A stretch of 64,000 nucleotides of DNA from Catonia carolina. Lineage: Eukaryota; Arthropoda; Insecta; Hemiptera; Achilidae. Numbering within the stretch: the stretch's first letter is position 1; each line of letters opens with the position of its first letter. The stretch is from positions 430,851,545 through 430,915,544 of the forward strand of contig JAQMRL010000001.1 in assembly GCA_035578175.1 (NCBI GenBank), given 5' to 3'. A program made the position numbers and the translations under genes. The notes below the pieces were generated by a model. It had not been told where the DNA came from. It searched no databases and worked only from the letters and a program-made list of their open reading frames with translations. Below are positions 36,600 to 49,215 of this stretch, in pieces.

Positions 36600-37068
36600 C
36601 TGTGTCGTGCTAAAATTAAATTGTTCAAAATCGATATTTTTCAAGCAATTAAAAAATGATCACTTAAAAAAAGTATTCTGTCATAATAACAATATTAAAC
36701 GATGTTGTAATAAAATTGTCTTAAAAAAATAGAAATCCTAAAAAAAATCGATTTTTCACTCGTTAAAAAACTGAAAATCGCTAATTACAGCTAAACTAAG
36801 CGTTATACAAAAAATGTTTAAAATAAAAAATGTAAGTTAGGATTTTAAATTTTCTACATTTTTTACTACATTTTTGCGCTAAAATGCATATTTAAGCCGT
36901 AATCTTAAAAAAAACAATGTTTTTACGTGAAAACAGCATCATCAAGAGTTTCAGCAAACATGGCGCCTACCCTATTTTGTAGAGCATAAAAAATTTAGTA
37001 AACCAGGCGACTTAAAAAAAAATCGTAGGACCAGTTTTGAGAAAATCGCAAAAAAGTGAAAAATTTGT
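36600..37068 (+). repeat. HINE-like element, internal fragment
   Basis: Matches the middle of the 19013 copy: 'gaaaatcgctaattac', 'gctaaactaagcgttataca', 'gcaaacatggcgcctaccct' and 'gaccagttttgagaaaatcg'. Both ends are lost. GGCCTA is absent at the site where the 15595 copy has it. Confidence 0.7.
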
Positions 37069-38185
37069 TTTCATCACTTATTTTCATTATCATCATTATC
37101 CACTGCCTGCATTAACCGAAGAGTCAGTTGCAGAAGAGTCAGACGAAAACAAAAAACAAACTTAAGTTATCAGGATTTGAAGCTTAGCTTAAGTGAAATT
37201 ATGAAATGAGAGCTATCCGCAGTGGATGAAAGCATAATTACCGGTTGCGAGAGAGCAATTTTGCTCAAGAAAAATTGTTTGTTGGTTTTAAATAATTAGT
37301 TGCAGTAAATTTGAAATTTAAAAAAATAATTTAGAATAAAGCTGTAGATATACATAGCTTAAAACATAAGAAAAATAATCTTACTAATGTAGCTTAAGAT
37401 TTCTTTGTTTAGATTCAATTTTACAACTTTATGTCGACCCCAGCTTCAAAATAATTGAAAAAACGATAAAATCAAATTCCAGTAAATATTTTTGTGTTAT
37501 TAAGCAACTTATTTTTTTTCTTACGTTACGACCGTTAAATTATATAGTTTGCCAATAAATTATTGGAGAAATGTTTTATTACTCAGTAAAATATTTAAAA
37601 TCTGCACACTTTTGAAACAATAAATTTTTGAATATAATCTTGAACAAGGGAGGGATAACTACCTTGGAGTTATCACAAAATTACATTGGCAGAAAAACAA
37701 TGTAGAGGCATACATGTCATTTTATTAACAAAGAAACTATTTTACAACAGTACCATGAGTTTAAATGTTATGTTTTAAGAAAAGAATCTGTTTCGCTCTG
37801 AATCGTCTTCGTGTTTCATTTGAAGCATTGTTAGCCCAAAAATAGTTTAACAGTCGACATTACGGTAATTAATATAATTTCCAGTGTATCGGTAAAAACC
37901 CAACCAAGAGGTGTGAGGAAAAACCTATACCTAGAATTAATGACAATGTCGTAGTAATTAGACTATAGGTTGTAAATATAGCCAAATATCAATTATCTGG
38001 TACGGGTTTTTTTTATTCTTTAGGTGAGTATATGTTTCCTCTCTGTGATTTTGGTCCTCTCTTTCACCTGCTATCCTTCAGCCAATCGTTGGGGTGTTTC
38101 TTCTTCCTTTTGACCCTCCAGGTTGTTTGAACAGTTTTAGTGGGTTTGGAGGCTGGTCGGTCAGAGGTTTCAAGGTTACTGAAGG
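37069..38185. other. No feature seen
   Basis: AT-rich intron sequence; no supported repeats or genes. Confidence 0.5.
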
Positions 38186-38193
38186 GTGTCAAT

Positions 38194-38910
38194 CAGTGGC
38201 GGCCCCAGAAATGTTTTTCTGGGTGGGCCCACTTATATATTTATATGTTAATTTTTTAAGTTAAAAAGTAGCTGTTTATATGTAATGTACATTATTTTTA
38301 CCTATGTAAAACATATATATGTATATATATTTGTCTATGATTTTATAAATTTATTGAATACATGTAGATAATTGATTGAGTCCATTCTATCTTTATTTCA
38401 GGATTAGTATTGAATAAACAAACACAACCGTATAATTTTGATAAGAAATTTACTAAATTTAACACTTTAAATACAGTACATGAGTTACAAAAACAGTTTG
38501 AAAATATAAAAATCACGTCCAAATCCATTATGTTGGTCAAAATTATGAAGAAATAATGACACATAAACTAGTCAACTCTCGATTATTGTTTACTTTAAAA
38601 CAAACTGAACTGTAGCCGTCTTCCTTTTTGAGCTGCAAATTCGTCCACATCTGGATTTGGATCCGACATTAAAGGAAAACTTAACTCTCTTTCTATGGAT
38701 ACAATCACCAGGTTACTAAGTCTTTGCCCTGCCATAGATGCCCGTAGATAATGTTTAATTCGTCTCATTTGCGATACGTAAATATCGTAACCATTATTGT
38801 TTTCAATCTTGTTGTGAATAAAAATCCTCTTTTTTTAATTGTTTCAGTCAAGTCATATTAAAAATGGGTGGGCCCGGACCCACCCGGCCCACCCGCTAGG
38901 ACCGCCACTG
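38194..38910 (-). mobile_element. hAT-superfamily remnant with perfect 8-bp target duplication
   Basis: Ends CAGTGGCGGCCCC and (inverse) GGACCGCCACTG are hAT-like inverted repeats. The 8 bp on each side (38186-38193 and 38911-38918) are both GTGTCAAT, the length expected for hAT. 717 bp, with an internal deletion of most of the transposase (next entry). The perfect duplication suggests a fairly recent insertion. Confidence 0.92.
38595..38786 (-). pseudogene. hAT transposase C-terminal (dimerisation) fragment
   Basis: An open 64-codon segment ends in a TAA at 38595. It reads YVSQMRRIKHYLRASM, then AGQRLSNLVIVSIERELS, then DPNPDVDEFAAQKGRRLQ. The pattern 'RLSxLxxxSIERE...D..IxxFAxxKxRR' is the C-terminal hAT dimerisation motif, of the type found in ZMYM1/TTF-like hAT proteins. 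The catalytic domain is missing, so it cannot move by itself. Confidence 0.85.
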
Positions 38911-39366
38911 GTGTCAATGGTGTCAATTAGGTCGGTAACATTCGGGGTTCAGCTTTAAGAAGGTTGTTTAAAAAGCAGGAGATAGCAAATACTGTAAGAG
39001 GAGTACAGGACGTCAAGGAGAAGAAGAATAAATAGTTAGGGGTGTTTAGTAAATTTAATTTCGTTTATATTAAGGGCTTGTCTTTAAATCAAAGTCACGA
39101 GATGAAAGGTTGACTATCGGTATGTTTAACAGATTAGTATCAGTTAAGCTAAAATACGTATAAATAATTAATTTCTTAAATACTCTTGTGAAATCGTAGA
39201 AGATAGTTTTTATTTCTTGTTTTTGATTTAGTATCTCACTCTATAGTATCTCTTGATACAGTTGGCGACCAACCGTTTATTAATTTTATAATTCAAAAAC
39301 TTTCACACCGAATATTAGCGGTGGTGTATACTATTGTCGAATGAGCTGATTTTGATGTGATGTTTA

Positions 39367-39498
39367 CTTTCTCTTGCCTATATGAATACAACATAGAAAG
39401 GAAAGTACTGTTTTCATGTCGATTTTACGAAATCGGGTTTTCACCGGATCCACACGTTTTCAGACCCTCTGAACCCAAAAACATGTTTTTAGTGATTG

Positions 39499-39529
<31 letters not shown>

Positions 39530-40333
39530 CAAAATATCACAAGAACGAAACATTGTACAAACTTGAAATACATTTGTACGAACTTGAAACTTGAAACTTA
39601 TGTTAGACCTAGATGCTACTACTGGACCCGACACAAATATTTTTATAAAAATCAGTCAACTGGAAGTTAGTAGTTTATGTGTCGATTTTCACTTTTTGCG
39701 ATTTTCTCAAAAACGGCATATACGATGTTTATAAATCTCGTCTGATTTACTGTATTTTTAATGCTCTACAAGATAGGATAGGCGCCATGTCTGCTGAAAT
39801 TTTGAGGAGGTTATTTTCTCGTAAAATTGTTTTTTTTTTAAGATTGCGGCTATAATATGCATTTTAACGCAATAATGTATAATAAAAGTTAGAAAATTTA
39901 AAATCCTACAACTTTTATTTCAAATAGTTTTTTGTATAACGCTTAATTTAGCGGTAATTAGTGATTTTCTGTTTTTTTCATGAAAATCTGTAAAAAAATC
40001 GATGTTTTTAAGATTTCAGCCTTAGTATGCATTTTACGACAGAAATGTATAGTATAATAAAATTTTTAGGAAATTAAAAAATCTACAACTTTTATTCAGA
40101 GCATTTTTCTCTGCAGAGCCTAGTTTAGCGTGAAAGAGTGATTATCCGTATTTTTAAGTCGAACTGAGGTTGATTTTCATTTTGCATCATTCATTCATAA
40201 TTAAAATTAGGTTATGTTTATTGATGTTAGTTTTTTGTTTATTTCTAATGTTTTATTACTAATGTTCGGTTTTATTGTTAATTATTTGCATTGACAAGAG
40301 AAAGTCGTGTGGGTGTTTTACACCAGATTTTTA
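39367..40333 (-). mobile_element. HINE-like element, complete copy in reverse orientation
   Basis: Begins 'actttctcttgcctatatg', includes a GT microsatellite (about 39500-39528), both internal blocks and 'aggcgccatgtctgctgaa', then 'gacaagagaaagtcgtgtgg' and the hairpin, ending 'acaccagattttt'. The poly-T after the hairpin is shared by all copies with that end. Confidence 0.7.
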
Positions 40334-40550
40334 TTTATGGGTTGATGGGTTATTATCTCATTGTGTACTGTTGGCATGTTGGCATCCCGGTATAATATTG
40401 ATGTTTGCGTTAACATGGAACTGATGTAATTGTACGGAGTTCTTATTGAATAACTTACTTTGAATCGTAATCTATATCCTAATTGTTTTTGTTTGTGGTC
40501 ACTTTAGACTACATAAATAAGCTATCAACTTTTCTGGGAATCTGTTCCAA

Positions 40551-41105
40551 ATGGAGATTTGTTCTGTTTTGGAACAGATCTCCCACTTTCAGTATCTAGG
40601 TTGCAACATTACGTACCAACAGGATAAAGATGCTTACAATAAGATGCACCGATTTCAGCAAATATGCGGAACTATCCACCGCACTTTAAAAAATAGCACC
40701 AGCAAAAATACGAGGTTGAGATTTGATAAAACATTAGCAGTGCCGACTCTACTCTATGACAGTGAAACTTGGGTGCTATCAAAGCGAGAAGACAGTAGAT
40801 TGCAAGCATTTGAAATGAAATTTCTTCGACATACATATGGGTGTAGTAGAAAAGATCGTTACAGGAAAACCGAGATAAGGAAAGAACTCAACATCTTCTC
40901 TATTAGCAACAAGGTATTCCAGAACAGAATGCAGTGGTTAGAGCATGTAAACAGAATGCAGGAGAATGGGATACCTAAGCAGATACTGGGCTATAAGCCG
41001 GAGGGCAGGAGAGAACTAGGACGCCCGAGAAAGAGATGGACAGATTTAAGAAGTTCGGAACAGACACTAATCGGAACAGGTCTAATCCTTGAAAAGCACA
41101 AGAAG
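40551..41105 (+). pseudogene. Non-LTR retrotransposon C-terminal fragment, frame open
   Basis: Open from 40569 to beyond 41100. It reads LEQISHFQYLGCNITYQQDK, then YNKMHRFQQICGTI, LYDSETWVLSKREDSRL, KFLRHTYGCSRKDRYRKTE, MQWLEHVNRMQENGIP and GRRELGRPRKRWTDL. This is the same family as 13852 and is less damaged. The fragment starts after the reverse transcriptase, as expected from 5' truncation during target-primed insertion. It ends with 'cacaagaagaagaac', close to the GAA-type tail at 14885. Confidence 0.85.
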
Positions 41106-41114
41106 AAGAACTTT

Positions 41115-41674
41115 TCTGGAAGCTCTTTTTACAGCCTACACTTTTAGGATTCATTAACTCTAGACTTTTATTTTTTCCTCCATTCATCCCGTGTTCGTTT
41201 TTTGTTCTTCGGGGAATCTCTTTACGTCAGTAATTAACATTCTGTTCTTTGTTCGGTCCATTATAGTTTCTCGATTGAATTGAATTTTCTCAATATCTTT
41301 TCTGACTTCTTCAAACCACTAACCTGACACTTTTTATATTGTTTAGGATTTTGGAAATTTATTTAATGAACCGTTTAACATTTTTTTGTCTTTTATGTCC
41401 ACAATGGATCACTTTAGTCAAATTTAGAAAGCTTCTTCCTTTTCATATTCTTTAGCTTGATGTTCTGCCAGTATTCCTTAATTCGGGGTGATCTTGCTTG
41501 CCGAACTTCCTCTGAAGTTTTTTCTGCTTGGGTTTGTTGTTCCATCTGATTTTGTTTCAAATCTACTTTCCGTATTTCACATTTATTATTTAAATATGTC
41601 TGTAAAATGTTTTCTAATCGTTTTAAATAATGTATTTGTTTTTCCTGTACTTTTTTTATCCGTAACCTGTACAA
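41115..41674 (-). pseudogene. LINE C-terminal fragment, antisense
   Basis: The - strand frames read EEVRQARSPRIKEYWQNIK near 41414-41500 and EEVRKDIE-like / RFPEEQK-like segments at 41115-41345, separated by stops. 43310-43740 carries related sequence with RDIKETEKL and WTEERRKVY. This is the distal segment of some arthropod LINEs. Confidence 0.5.
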
Positions 41675-42189
41675 AAGTATAGGAACAACGAAATATTAAA
41701 ATAACAAAGCAGAAATACCGGGACTACAGAAAGCAGCCATCTTTCCTTGTCTACTGTTTTCGCTTTATTTTAATTGGCCTTCTGTTGTATTTATCTACCA
41801 ACGGTACTTAAATTTATCAACTTTTAATAATTTTCCGTAATTTATGATTTTTCAAGTGACACGAGGGTATTTTGATGTTCGGTAGGCTATGGATTCAGTT
41901 TATTCACAGTTAAGTTATTTCTGTAGTCCTGGAACTTCTGTTTGTTATTTTAATACGTTGATATATTGTTTTATTACTGTTAACGTGTTTCTAGAAACGT
42001 TTTCCAGGTCCGGCTCTGATAGTACTATAAAAGAAAATTATATGAAACGAATAATGAAATAGTCGTAAGCATGTTACAAAGTGAATACTTATAATATAGA
42101 TTTTTAAAGATTAGTGTACAGTAGTAATAGTAATAATAATAAGAGCAATAAAAAAGTAGTAACTTATAATAATTTATAAAGGGGTTGGT

Positions 42190-42790
42190 TACCAGTTAGT
42201 GGAGGGTTGAGAGAATGTTAGTTTTAAAAGACCGGCGTGCGGATGTTTTTCAGAAAGAGAATACTGTTGCGTTCATGTTACTCGCAATCCAATTTTCCAT
42301 TTCGACCACTCTAATGAGATTTTTTTCAAACCCGCTCCTCTCCTTGCCTCTTGTTCCGTTCACCTCCACCTCCCTTTACAGTTACTAAAAAAGAAAAAAA
42401 CGCCGCCCCTACTAAAGCAGATAACCAGATTTTTTATCCGTCCGTTTGTTTTTATTATATTGTGTTTCTCTTTTTGCGCTTTGTTACAGTTCGTTATGGG
42501 CGACGGCGGGTGCCTGGCATCAGAGCAAATGGAAATTATTCCTCCTACCAGAAGCAACATAATTTAAACACGGTATTCCGCTCTGCATAAACGGGCCAAC
42601 CGGGGGATGTAAAATAAAACAGTTATTTATTTTGTTCCACCCCTCCCTCCACCCATATTTTAACACGAGCCTAATTAATATCTGCAAGCATTTTATATGA
42701 TCTCACTGCATATCAATTTAGCTCTTTGCCTTGTAAATTAGAGCACACGATAATCTCATTATAGCTGTTTCAGTTTTAAATTATTTTGTA
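42190..42790. promoter_or_regulatory. Candidate conserved non-coding block in Shox intron 1
   Basis: A repeat-free block, less AT-rich than its flanks, with 'gcaaatggaaattattcctc', 'cacgagcctaattaatatct' (TAATTA homeodomain core) and 'gcatataatt'-like AT motifs. Short overlapping frames on both strands lack protein signatures. Intronic placement in a developmental transcription factor gene makes an enhancer plausible. Confidence 0.35.
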
Positions 42791-43309
42791 CCTTAATAAT
42801 TTCGATAATTAAATAACAATGCAATCGAATTATCCGTTACATACTGCATTAGTACCGGATTTTTTATCACATTACATATACTTTTGCTAACATCGAACGA
42901 AATTTTATTTGTTTCAAGTAAATTCATTTCAAATCTTATTACCGTCATTTTAAAGCAGATGTTTTTGGATATATAATAAATTTTTCCATGTTTACGCATG
43001 GGTAACACTTAACTGTATTTGGCAATATAGTTAGCCTATAAAGTAACAAGTTAATTAGTTTATATTTAAAAAAAACATGTCTTAGTAATGAAGGGTAGGT
43101 AATAGAAAAACAGAATCAGAAATAAGTACTTATATGGGTTGAGTTTGAAAAGAAATCATTTTGTACAAGTTATTATTTAGGTAGTAGAATTTTCAGTCAC
43201 ACTACGAGATTGACTGAAAATCCCAAAGTTTATTTTAAATAATTAATTTTGTCTTACATTTTTCTCGTATATAGGGCTAATTTCAGACCACGTGAGGTGA
43301 CTTGAAATG

Positions 43310-43740
43310 TTTCTGAAAACTCTTTTTGCAGCCCAAATCCTCAGCATTCGTTCATTGTAGACTTTTCTCCTTTCTTCTGTCCACCTAGTAGACTACTCTG
43401 TTTTTGCTCTTCATGGAAGCCCTTTATGTCCGTAATTATTTATATAAATTTGGTTCGGTTCATTAAGTTTTCTCGGTTTCTTTAATATCTTTTCTGACTT
43501 TTTTAATCCATTTATCCGATACCTTAGGTCTATTGTTTAGTGATTTTAAAGTTTGTTTTGTCAACCGGTTGCCATCTATTTTACACAGGTGTCCGTAAAA
43601 CTTAAGTCATCTTTTTCTGATCATTAATCATTTTTCATGTACTGTTCTTCTCGACCTCGTAACCTATATATTGTCTGAATGCTATCCTCGGAGCCATTTT
43701 TTTTGTGGAGGGTCTTTCAAAAATTCTCTACTTCTCTTAG
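43310..43740 (-). pseudogene. LINE C-terminal fragment, antisense
   Basis: Reading the - strand: KFYGHLCKIDGNRLTKQ-like sequence, then ISDKWIKKVRKDIKETEKL, NNYGHKGLP and WTEERRKVYNERM. It is broken by indels. A second tail, on the opposite strand, starts at 43860. Confidence 0.55.
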
Positions 43741-43859
43741 ACCAGCTTTCCTTAAAATTATTTATTGTTTATTAAATATACTACCTAATTTAATCTTAAA
43801 TATAAAAAATAATAATTTAATTTTGATTTAAAATGATAGAGTTTAACTCTGTGGTGTCA

Positions 43860-44032
43860 TGCTTGGTTCTTTAAGAAGGAACATTAGGAAAGACACTCAA
43901 TTGAGATGTTATCAAGTATCAGTTGTGCCTGTATTAACATACGATAGTGTGGTGTAAGACAGCATCAGAGAGCAAGCGTCTTACATTCAGGTAGCTGAGA
44001 TGTGATTTTTGAGGAATGTAAAAAGGTTGTAG
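43860..44032 (+). pseudogene. LINE C-terminal fragment
   Basis: One frame reads RRNIRKDTQLRCYQVSVVPV, then LTYDSVV-stop and SIREQASYIQVAEM-stop-FLRNVKR. Compare 'TRLRFYKxxxxPTLLYGSE... QASEMxFLRxVKGC' at 62616-62975. Two stops remain. Confidence 0.65.
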
Positions 44033-45225
44033 CTACTAGAGACTAGCGTTGAGATATTCGAATAATTATCTTTTATTCGATTATTCAACTAAGTACTTTG
44101 AAAAATATTCTAATAAAGGTGAACGAATAAACTATTCACAAACCGCAATTTATGGACTCTGAATAATATTCAGTTTTCGAATAAAAAAAAATCACTGTTA
44201 CCATTCACCATCAAACTAATAAAAATAAACAATATGATCGAGTCCTGTGCAATAAGAATAAATTTAATATGTTTTATGCGCCTAAACATTATCATTTCAT
44301 GTTTGTTATATCGGTTTCTGTGGATGGCGTCGGATGCAAATGCGATGTCTCAAGTAGAGAATTAGATTGGGCGACGTTTGGGTGTAAAAGAGGAGAAAAC
44401 ACAGTGGGGAGGGTGAAATAAGTCACATGGGTGAGAGGGAGACAGAAGACTGAACAATGCTGACAGCCGTAGTGATGGGTTCATATCAAGAACGTATAAA
44501 CTGCATTTATTCAAAAAACTTAGTATGTTCGGGGTCCTGAATAATATTGTACTGTAACGATATTTTCAAAGTAAATAACGAAATAATTGAATTAAGATAT
44601 TGAGTGCTGATATTCCGGTGGTGACGTTGCGAATTCCATTTGTTTTAACTGTAGTTATGGTGACAGGAATTCTTTATTTAGTTGAATATTGCAGCCTACT
44701 AGCATGCACCGTCGCGGCTTTGCACGCGAAAAATGGTGTAATCACTTTTCAGCAGTTCTTGCTTTTTGAATTTTTTTTGCTTTTGAAGATTTTCTTGCTA
44801 GTGATGTTTTTGATAGCATTATTGAAAATGGAAAAAAATAAAAAACAAGAAAAAAATAACCCAAAAAAAATTGTCAAAACCAAAAACTTAAATCTACGTT
44901 GAATAAATTAAAAGTCAAAATAAAATATCAAAGCAGTTGATCACTCACCAATTAAAAGAAAATTAAAACAAATTAAACACGGAAACTTAAACACGGAACT
45001 TTACTTTTATAAAATACAAAATCGTATTGAATCACATCAGCTGGTTTAAAAGCAGCAGATTATCTAACCTCATAAAGGCCTTAATGTAGGACATAAAGAT
45101 TATTTTCAACCCTTTAGGGGCTAACTTTTTAAAGGTTTCAATAGCCTAAAACCTGCCCGGCATAATAGTTACAACATAAAAAAAACTGCATGAAAATTGG
45201 TTCAGTAATTTAGAAAAAAAGGGGA

Positions 45226-45269
<44 letters not shown>

Positions 45270-46110
45270 CAAATCACACACATCAAATTTTATGTATATA
45301 TAGATTTCAAAACATTGAAGAATAAGCGTCAATGTAATTGTGAAATTGGTTAACAATAAATTAGTATTTTTACGTGAATTTATTCGCGTCGGTCACCTAG
45401 TCAGCATTTTATACTTTGAAGTGGCAGGTTCTTATTAAATATTGAATTATGTCGATGTCTCATATGCTAAGAAATCCTGAGTGATTTTAAATTAAGGCGG
45501 TATCCCTTTACGGCTACCTAGAACCTCACACATGTAGGTGATTTACGATGTGCTGAAATTTATTATACTGTAAATAATCGGTCAAGTTTAAGTATCGTAT
45601 AATTTAACCGTCCTATGAAATTAGAGTAATAATTGTAAAACTTAAATCAATCGTGAAATTAATTATTAAGTAATGGTGTTTAATACCGTACATTTTAATA
45701 GGCATATGCTATAATTTAAATCTAATGGTGTGTTACAGCAACAATAACCATGTTTATTTGTCAGGGAATTTGGAACAAAAAAAGTAAATTCAACTCTCTT
45801 ATTTTTGTAAGTAAATATCCGGTAAGAAGGAATTTAAGGAGAACCCATCATGTGTAACTTGAGAAAAATTTGTTATTAATTTACCAAAACATTCTAGACT
45901 TAAAATTTTATATTCTTTACTTCAGAAACTCACAAAATCACAAGCGGCTCAAAAATTGCGATTATATTCTCTTATTTTCAAACGTAGGTTATATGTAAAA
46001 GATTTACGGTTCCCAAATTTGCGGTTCAATGAAATATTCTAATTTACAGCCAATTCAAGCATTTCGGTGAAAAATTTAACATTTTTTGGTACAAGCATCT
46101 CTGTACGTTA
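44033..46110. other. No gene; (CA)n and retroelement-end-like sequence
   Basis: The 100-codon frame at 44600-44902 is a hydrophobic, then lysine-rich low-complexity translation and is not supported. 'ttggttcagtaatttag' (~45200) followed by (CA)n at about 45231-45269 and 'tatatatagatt' resembles a common insect repeat terminus. Confidence 0.4.
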
Positions 46111-46113
46111 GTA

Positions 46114-47044
46114 CGAGAGCGAATCAGACATAAACCGAAATTATTATTTTAAAATTTATTGGGGCATAACAGAAGTATAAAGACATACGATTGTTTTTCT
46201 ACATAGTCTCCTAATTTCCTGACATATCTTTCACAACGGATAGATAATTTTTTATCCAGTCTTCGTAAAACGAAGATGGTTGCACTATGAGCCAATTGGA
46301 CACGAAAGGTTCAACTGTAACATCCTCAAGACGTTGACCTCCAAGAGCATTTTATAAAGAGTTCAAACAGGTGGTAAGCGCAGAGAAATAAATCTGGACT
46401 GTAGGGAAAGTGTTCCAGTGTAGTCCTGGACATTTCTCTACTCTAATTTCCCGAATTACCAAATTAGGGAAGCTGTATGGGGTCGAGTATTGTCTTGTAG
46501 CAGGATAACGTCTTATGGGAAAGCCGCATCTTTTCCGGAACCTAAGGTCATCGGTAATGATTACCTGAGCACTGCCAAAGCTGATTCCCATCTCAGAATC
46601 AATTTCAGCTACGGTTAATCTTTGGTCTTTCTCGAAAAGTCGGTGAACAGTACGAATACCCACCCTCTGGACGCTGGTTCTCAGTCAACGTTAGTGACCT
46701 TCATTTTCTACTACTTCTCACCCTTCTAAAAATTGTTTGTGCCATACATTTGTGTCGTTTTAAGGGTAGTATCCCCGTACTCAAGCCTTCTCAAAATTTC
46801 TGATGGTTTTACACCCTCTTTTGTACAAAATTTAATAATAATTCTTTGTGCAATGTGCAATGTGCAACGGTACTTTCTGCTCAGACATCGTGATAGTTAT
46901 TAAAGAGGTGGTAATGTGATGTTCTCTAGCGGTGGAATGTTTTCTAAGCATTCCCACCCATGAATCTCAGAAGCCACGCCCCTCTTTGTTCACCCCACTG
47001 TCGGTATGAACAGAATTCCGGTTTATATTTGATTCCCCATTTTA
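46114..47044 (-). mobile_element. Mariner-like element, degenerate
   Basis: The left end 'gcgaatcagacataaaccga' and the inverse of the right end 'gggaatcaaatataaaccgg' form ~24-bp inverted repeats. A TA lies at 46112. Roughly 930 bp with internal deletions. Confidence 0.7.
46352..46663 (-). pseudogene. Mariner-like transposase N-terminal fragment
   Basis: On the - strand the frame reads VHRLFEKDQRLTVAEIDSEM, then GISFGSAQVIITDDLRFRK. The segment 'TVxEIxxExGISxGSAxxIIxxDLxxRK' is the second helix-turn-helix of mariner transposases. The frame then runs out of alignment after about residue 55, and no catalytic D residues were found in frame. Confidence 0.75.
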
Positions 47045-47151
47045 ACAGCACATTATACAAAGATTTTTAAATAACTTTTTTTCAAAATCCATCGAACACC
47101 TGTACTACTGATACTTTCACAATTCACAATTGAAAAATTTCACCACTTAAC

Positions 47152-47282
47152 TAATACTTTCGGTTGACCGAAATTGATGAAAATATTTGTGTCAGGTTCT
47201 CTAATGATATATAACTTAAGTTCAAAGTTTCAACTTCGTACGATATTCCTTTGTTCTTGAAATGTTTGGGCACATACACACA

Positions 47283-47321
<39 letters not shown>

Positions 47322-47450
47322 ATACAAACACGTTCTTAAACATTTTTTGCGTTCAGGGGACCTAAAAACGTGTATTTCTGGTGAAAACTCGATTTCGAAA
47401 AATCAACATGAAAAGAATACTTTCTCTATAGTAAGAAAAAGTAAAAAAAA
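47152..47450 (+). repeat. HINE-like element, half copy with (CA)n
   Basis: Contains 'cggttgaccgaaattgatg', 'ttcaacttcgtacgatattc', a (CA)n tract at about 47284-47320, then 'gtgaaaactcgatttcgaaa' and 'actttctctatagtaagaaa'. The hairpin half is missing. Confidence 0.65.
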
Positions 47451-47885
47451 ATCTTATAAAATTGCAATAGATGTTTCTTTAGTAATAGGATTATTTATAT
47501 AAATATTTTTTGACTTTATTTAAGAAAAATAAACTAATACTGTGTAAAAATTTAACACAACCAGCAGTTATAATGTCAATAGTTTTATATAAATGTCTTG
47601 ATGTCACTTGTGTGAGGTAGTCGCCCATTGGCAACCCCTCAAGACGATTCACAAAAGGTCTCTATTCCATTGCCTTTTCAGTCTTGTAGGTGGGATGTGT
47701 GGTAGGTGAGGAGCGGACAAAGACTAAAAGACTTAAGACTAAATTTGTGGGTTTGTGTGATAGTGTAGTTTGCTATGAGGTCTGTATAGTTTCTGTATTG
47801 TTTCGTCTACTGTTTCGATGTTAAGGTCTCTATGTTATGTTTTATTACTAAAGTATGTTGGACAGTCTGTGATGATGCGTAAAGT

Positions 47886-48626
47886 TTAAGGTGAGACTGT
47901 ACTTTGTATCCCGCCAATGTTAAATTTGCAATTTTTGGGCACATATTTTATAGGACTGGTCAAAGATAAGAAAATGAAACTTTACACACTTATTGATGTT
48001 GGGTTTCTCTAGCTACTGGCATTTTTTCAATTTAATCTGTAGGACCATAAAATTAAAAACAAAATAACAAATAACATAGAATTTTACAAATTTCTTTCTA
48101 CGTGTTTTTGCATATTACTAATTTTAGGAGCATCTGAGGAAGTAATAAAAATGCCAGTGTATGTGCGTGTACAAGAAGAATAACTGGTAAAAATTTCTAC
48201 ATGGTAGGTTTAATGGTTTCCGAGAAAAATGTACCTAAATGTTAAAAATCTTAATTTCTGGGAACAGACAAAAAACAAAAAGGCACTAATCAAAAACAAA
48301 ATGTACACAAACATGCAACAGTTGGTTAGAGAGCTGAACCGACAGTTTGAGAATATTAAAAACAGTAGGCCTAATGCAGATATTTAAAAAAAACTGAAAT
48401 TCCCTTTAGGCTACACTAAAACGAAAAGTATAAAATTACGAAAAATATTCGTTCGTAGTAACATGATCATTTGTCTGGATAAACCTGATAAATACTTAAT
48501 TTTTTCATTAAAATAGTTTGTTTACGTAATTTAATGTCTTTCTGGTAGATCAAAGTCTGAAGTACTGAAAATATAAAACACCGAAAGTCGAAATTTCAGT
48601 CAAAACCATTGACAGTCTCACCTTAA
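47886..48626 (+). mobile_element. TTAA-flanked MITE (piggyBac-like), copy C
   Basis: TTAAGGTGAGACTGT and its exact complement bound 741 bp. It is collinear with copy A and inverted relative to B. It carries TAGGCCTA at 48366 and TAGGCTA at 48407; at both places copy B has the uninterrupted sequence. Confidence 0.87.
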
Positions 48627-49215
48627 TTCAATGTAATGAAACCAGCAGATGTTTTAGTCTCCATGTGGCTTAGAATTGTTACATAACTCGAATATCTTTG
48701 AACTTTAACGAATTCATAACCTAAATTTTCTTAAAATCGTACTTTTGTGAAATAGACTAAAACTCTGTCAAATCCCTTAGGCTATGTGTGAATAACCATA
48801 AAAATCGTCTTGTTGAAGTTTTTGCTTGATCTGCATATAGTTAGTAATTTGAATACAGGATATTAACAAGTATTTTAAGACGACGCAGTTTAAATTACCG
48901 ATTTATAAAGTAAAACTGCTCTAGTAAAAGTTTTGAACAGTTTATTAGAAGACAATATATAACCGAGTTATATATTCAAATATATGTTTTTCATATGTCA
49001 GTTTTCATTCTAAAAATGTTCCTAAGTAAATATGTTTTCGGTTGAATTATTTACTGTCTACGTCTAGCATTACTGTTTTATGTGAGTACCTTTTTTTGGT
49101 AGACGTGACACAGCAATATTTGCTTTTATTCACTCGTGTACCTTTTCATTCACACACCACAAAATGTATTTTAATGTTCTGTTAGAGATTTAAGTGTTCT
49201 CCTTTCCCATAAAAT
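48627..49215. other. No feature seen
   Basis: AT-rich intron sequence. Confidence 0.5.

Noticed and set aside
42351..42590. Overlapping + and - frames as a small gene
   Set aside because: Low complexity and open on both strands by composition; no protein family resemblance.
44600..44902. 100-codon frame with a hydrophobic segment and a lysine-rich tail
   Set aside because: The hydrophobic stretch comes from T-rich sequence and the tail from A-rich sequence. No homology signal, and no usual start context.
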